This document shows, piece after piece, positions 14,258 through 14,332 of a stretch of 14,332 nt of DNA. The position numbers and the translations under genes are program-made. The stretch is from CAZGTQ01 sp964528575. Lineage in GTDB: Bacteria; Planctomycetota; UBA1135; GCA-002686595. The stretch lies in assembly GCA_964528575.1 (NCBI GenBank), contig CAZGTQ010000228.1, positions 1-14,332 on the forward strand, given 5' to 3'. Position 1 is the first letter of the stretch. Each line of letters begins with the position of its first letter. The notes beneath the pieces were generated by a model. It did not search any database. It was not told the origin of the DNA and saw nothing but the letters and a program-made list of their open reading frames with translations.

Positions 14258-14281
14258 GGCCGCGGCCGCCCGCGCGCGGCC
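14258..14281 (+). terminator. GC hairpin just after yciH
   Basis: GGCCGCG (14258-14264) pairs with CGCGGCC (14275-14281) around a 10-base GC-rich loop, starting 3 bases after the stop. There is no T-run. It could end the antiporter-yciH unit. Confidence 0.4.
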
Positions 14282-14286
14282 GGCGA

Positions 14287-14332
14287 TACGGTGTCGCACA
14301 CCTTGTTGTCGTTCAGCGACAGGGAGGTGCCA
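14287..14332 (+). promoter_or_regulatory. Leader of a plus-strand gene beginning just beyond the window
   Basis: A TACGGT box (14287-14292) is followed by two small hairpins: GGTGT/ACACC (14290-14302) and TGTCG/CGACA around TTCAG (14307-14321). The strong Shine-Dalgarno sequence AGGGAGGT (14321-14328) ends four bases before the window edge. A start codon is expected within the next few bases; the gene itself is not visible. The second hairpin abuts the ribosome site and could affect its accessibility. Confidence 0.45.

Noticed and set aside
10885..14301. 1138-residue open frame antisense to the antiporter
   Set aside because: It is highly charged, repetitive Arg/Asp/Glu sequence typical of antisense frames in GC-rich genes, and the plus strand encodes well-conserved domains.
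1..14332. CRISPR arrays, tRNA or rRNA genes, insertion sequences, attachment sites
   Set aside because: I looked for regularly spaced repeats, cloverleaf-like sequences, transposase motifs and flanking direct repeats and saw none I could support.

Overview
This is a GC-rich (by eye about 70%) bacterial chromosomal window with compact gene packing. Several features together suggest a Planctomycetota bacterium, probably one of the high-GC marine or environmental lineages: several secreted proteins with signal peptides (a beta-helix protein, a kelch protein with cysteine-rich repeats, a PQQ-like propeller with EF-hands), many starts without a Shine-Dalgarno sequence, and the mix of families. This assignment is inference from protein style; no rRNA or marker phylogeny is available here. 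I see no mobile element, CRISPR array, tRNA or phage gene.

Layout. Left part (1-2516): a secreted parallel beta-helix protein, truncated by the window edge, on the minus strand, is divergent from an M20-family amidohydrolase of the N-carbamoyl-amino-acid hydrolase/allantoate amidohydrolase type on the plus strand. The two share an 81-base intergenic region in which the two -10-like boxes form an inverted repeat. Middle part (2517-8719), all on the minus strand, in order of transcription: metG (methionyl-tRNA synthetase), a small conserved-looking protein of unknown function 9 bases behind it, a secreted PQQ-like beta-propeller with an inserted EF-hand pair, and a large secreted protein with three cysteine-rich repeats, a kelch propeller and a C-terminal domain. 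Next (8859-11194), also on the minus strand: a THUMP-domain class I RNA methyltransferase of the RlmL/YpsC type, then a secreted protein of unknown function. Right part (11272-14255), on the plus strand: a YbaL/Kef-like cation:proton antiporter carrying RCK, CBS and PTS EIIA modules in one 875-residue chain, overlapping by four bases (ATGA) with a YciH/SUI1-like translation factor. A leader with hairpins and a strong Shine-Dalgarno sequence at the right edge points to another plus-strand gene just outside the window.

The genes do not form one pathway. Housekeeping translation and RNA-modification genes (metG, methyltransferase, yciH) alternate with lineage-specific secreted proteins. The most notable points are the antiporter-RCK-CBS-EIIA fusion with its phosphorylatable histidine retained, and a recurrent TANNNT box 6-9 bases in front of start codons, which suggests leaderless transcripts. 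I found no clear sign of an undescribed multi-gene system.
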